Positions 63,673 to 64,000 of a stretch of 64,000 nucleotides of DNA are shown here, piece by piece. This stretch comes from Bacteroidaceae bacterium (GTDB lineage: Bacteria; Bacteroidota; Bacteroidia; Bacteroidales; Bacteroidaceae): positions 1 to 64,000 of the forward strand of contig JAFXTO010000006.1 in NCBI GenBank assembly GCA_017535725.1, in the 5' to 3' direction. Position numbers and translations under genes: made by a program. The first letter of the stretch is position 1, and the number at the start of each line of letters is the position of its first letter. The notes beneath the pieces were generated by a model. The model made no database searches. It saw nothing but the letters and a program-made list of their open reading frames with translations, and had not been told where the DNA came from.

Positions 63673-64000
63673 TTATTTTTTCTTCTTGCGTCCCGACCCA
63701 AAGATTTTGCGTAACGCCACGATGGCACTTATTCCGAACTGAATGCCTCGGTAGATGTTCATTCCGTTCAACAACAGGCTTGATGCAGTGTCCCATCGGT
63801 TCTTTGCATCGGTCGGCGGAGCCAGCAGGTTAGCTGTAGCGTCCTTTATTTCCTGCTGGTTGACGCTTAACTGCTCACGCAGATGAGCTTTCTGCATCGC
63901 TATGCCCTCTTGGGTGGGAACCGCCAGCGACGAAGCCAGCAGGCTGACCATGAAGCGCGTGGTCGGACGGACAATCCAATTGGTACGGTTCGCATAGATA
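63673..64000 (-). CDS. Hypothetical protein, N-terminus beyond the window edge
   Basis: The minus-strand frame is open to the right edge (IYANRTNWIVRPTTRFMVSL), so the ATG at 63951 is probably internal. The visible part has a helical region with Gln/Glu repeats, a second amphipathic segment (NIYRGIQFGISAIVALRKIF) and a basic end GSGRKKKK. No family recognised; it may be a small membrane-associated protein. Confidence 0.55.
   Translation of the reverse strand, partial: IYANRTNWIVRPTTRFMVSLLASSLAVPTQEGIAMQKAHLREQLSVNQQEIKDATANLLAPPTDAKNRWDTASSLLLNGMNIYRGIQFGISAIVALRKIFGSGRKKKK

Noticed and set aside
1..64000. tRNA, rRNA or a replication origin
   Set aside because: No cloverleaf with a T-loop, no rRNA-like stretch and no origin-type repeat cluster with dnaA/repA was recognised by eye; a covariance-model scan would be decisive.

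Overview
The window looks like a chromosomal segment of a Bacteroidales bacterium, most probably a gut or rumen Prevotellaceae (Prevotella sensu lato). The evidence is the gene content (DUF4270 lipoprotein beside a stand-alone GT5 starch-synthase domain, DUF5686, DUF3737, a XRE-cupin/acyl-CoA ligase pair, a stand-alone AICAR transformylase, GH35/GH78 glycosidases, M6 proteases with a C-terminal tail like T9SS sorting domains). Many spacers also carry the Bacteroidetes promoter pattern TTG-N20-TAnnTTTG. No rRNA, tRNA or CRISPR array was recognised.

Left flank (1-3.6 kb): an AT-richer accessory island. It holds the tail of a transposase, a restriction-endonuclease-like gene that seems to have lost its 5' end to that insertion sequence, a DpnA/M2.DpnII-like DNA methyltransferase, a 30-bp palindromic repeat array, and a promoter with three stacked CTACG palindromes. 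That promoter drives a highly structured leader (several stems and a possible pseudoknot) in front of a small, apparently frameshifted gene.

Core, 3.7-15.1 kb (minus strand): MalY-like C-S lyase, DUF3737, MATE pump, CPBP protease, MenA, DUF5686 outer-membrane protein, NadC, LolC/E-type permease, aminotransferase. 15.3-19.0 kb (plus): galactose operon galM - sugar MFS transporter - galK. 19.1-20.6 kb: a VanZ-like membrane protein and a membrane-anchored CbxX-type AAA ATPase. 20.8-22.1 kb (minus): panC-panD. 22.3-24.8 kb (plus): GT5 domain and DUF4270 lipoprotein. 25-27 kb: mscL, a 30-residue lipoprotein and gapA. 27-30.7 kb (minus): thrS-infC-rpmI-rplT. 31-34.1 kb (minus): a beta-helix lipoprotein and pepD. 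34.2-37.4 kb (plus): small membrane protein, OmpH/Skp-like lipoprotein, prmA, flavoprotein. 37.8-43.6 kb (minus): GH35 beta-galactosidase, SLC13/RCK transporter, small basic protein, AICAR transformylase. 43.8-48.7 kb (plus): XRE-cupin regulator, acyl-CoA ligase, GH78 rhamnosidase. 48.8-57.9 kb (minus): prs, thiE-like, tricorn-like S41 peptidase, M16 peptidase, ispE. 58-63.6 kb (plus): two M6 metalloproteases and a GDP-mannose pyrophosphorylase. A gene cut by the right edge closes the window.

The most unusual property is the density and variety of short repeats. A dispersed GC-rich palindrome (core CTCCCTCCCT..AGGGAGGG) occurs in spacers and also, in the same reading frame, inside the N-termini of three unrelated proteins, where it encodes a P-S-L-(T/Q)-x-(R/K) peptide. 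This resembles the protein-embedded Rickettsia palindromic elements. A TTGAAA-type low-complexity repeat has entered a MATE transporter and supplies the start codon of prmA, and a related repeat encodes the hydrophobic core of a lipoprotein signal peptide. Four of the six spacers between convergent genes carry tandem arrays; two of these, 17 kb apart, share a 22-bp unit with a palindromic core.
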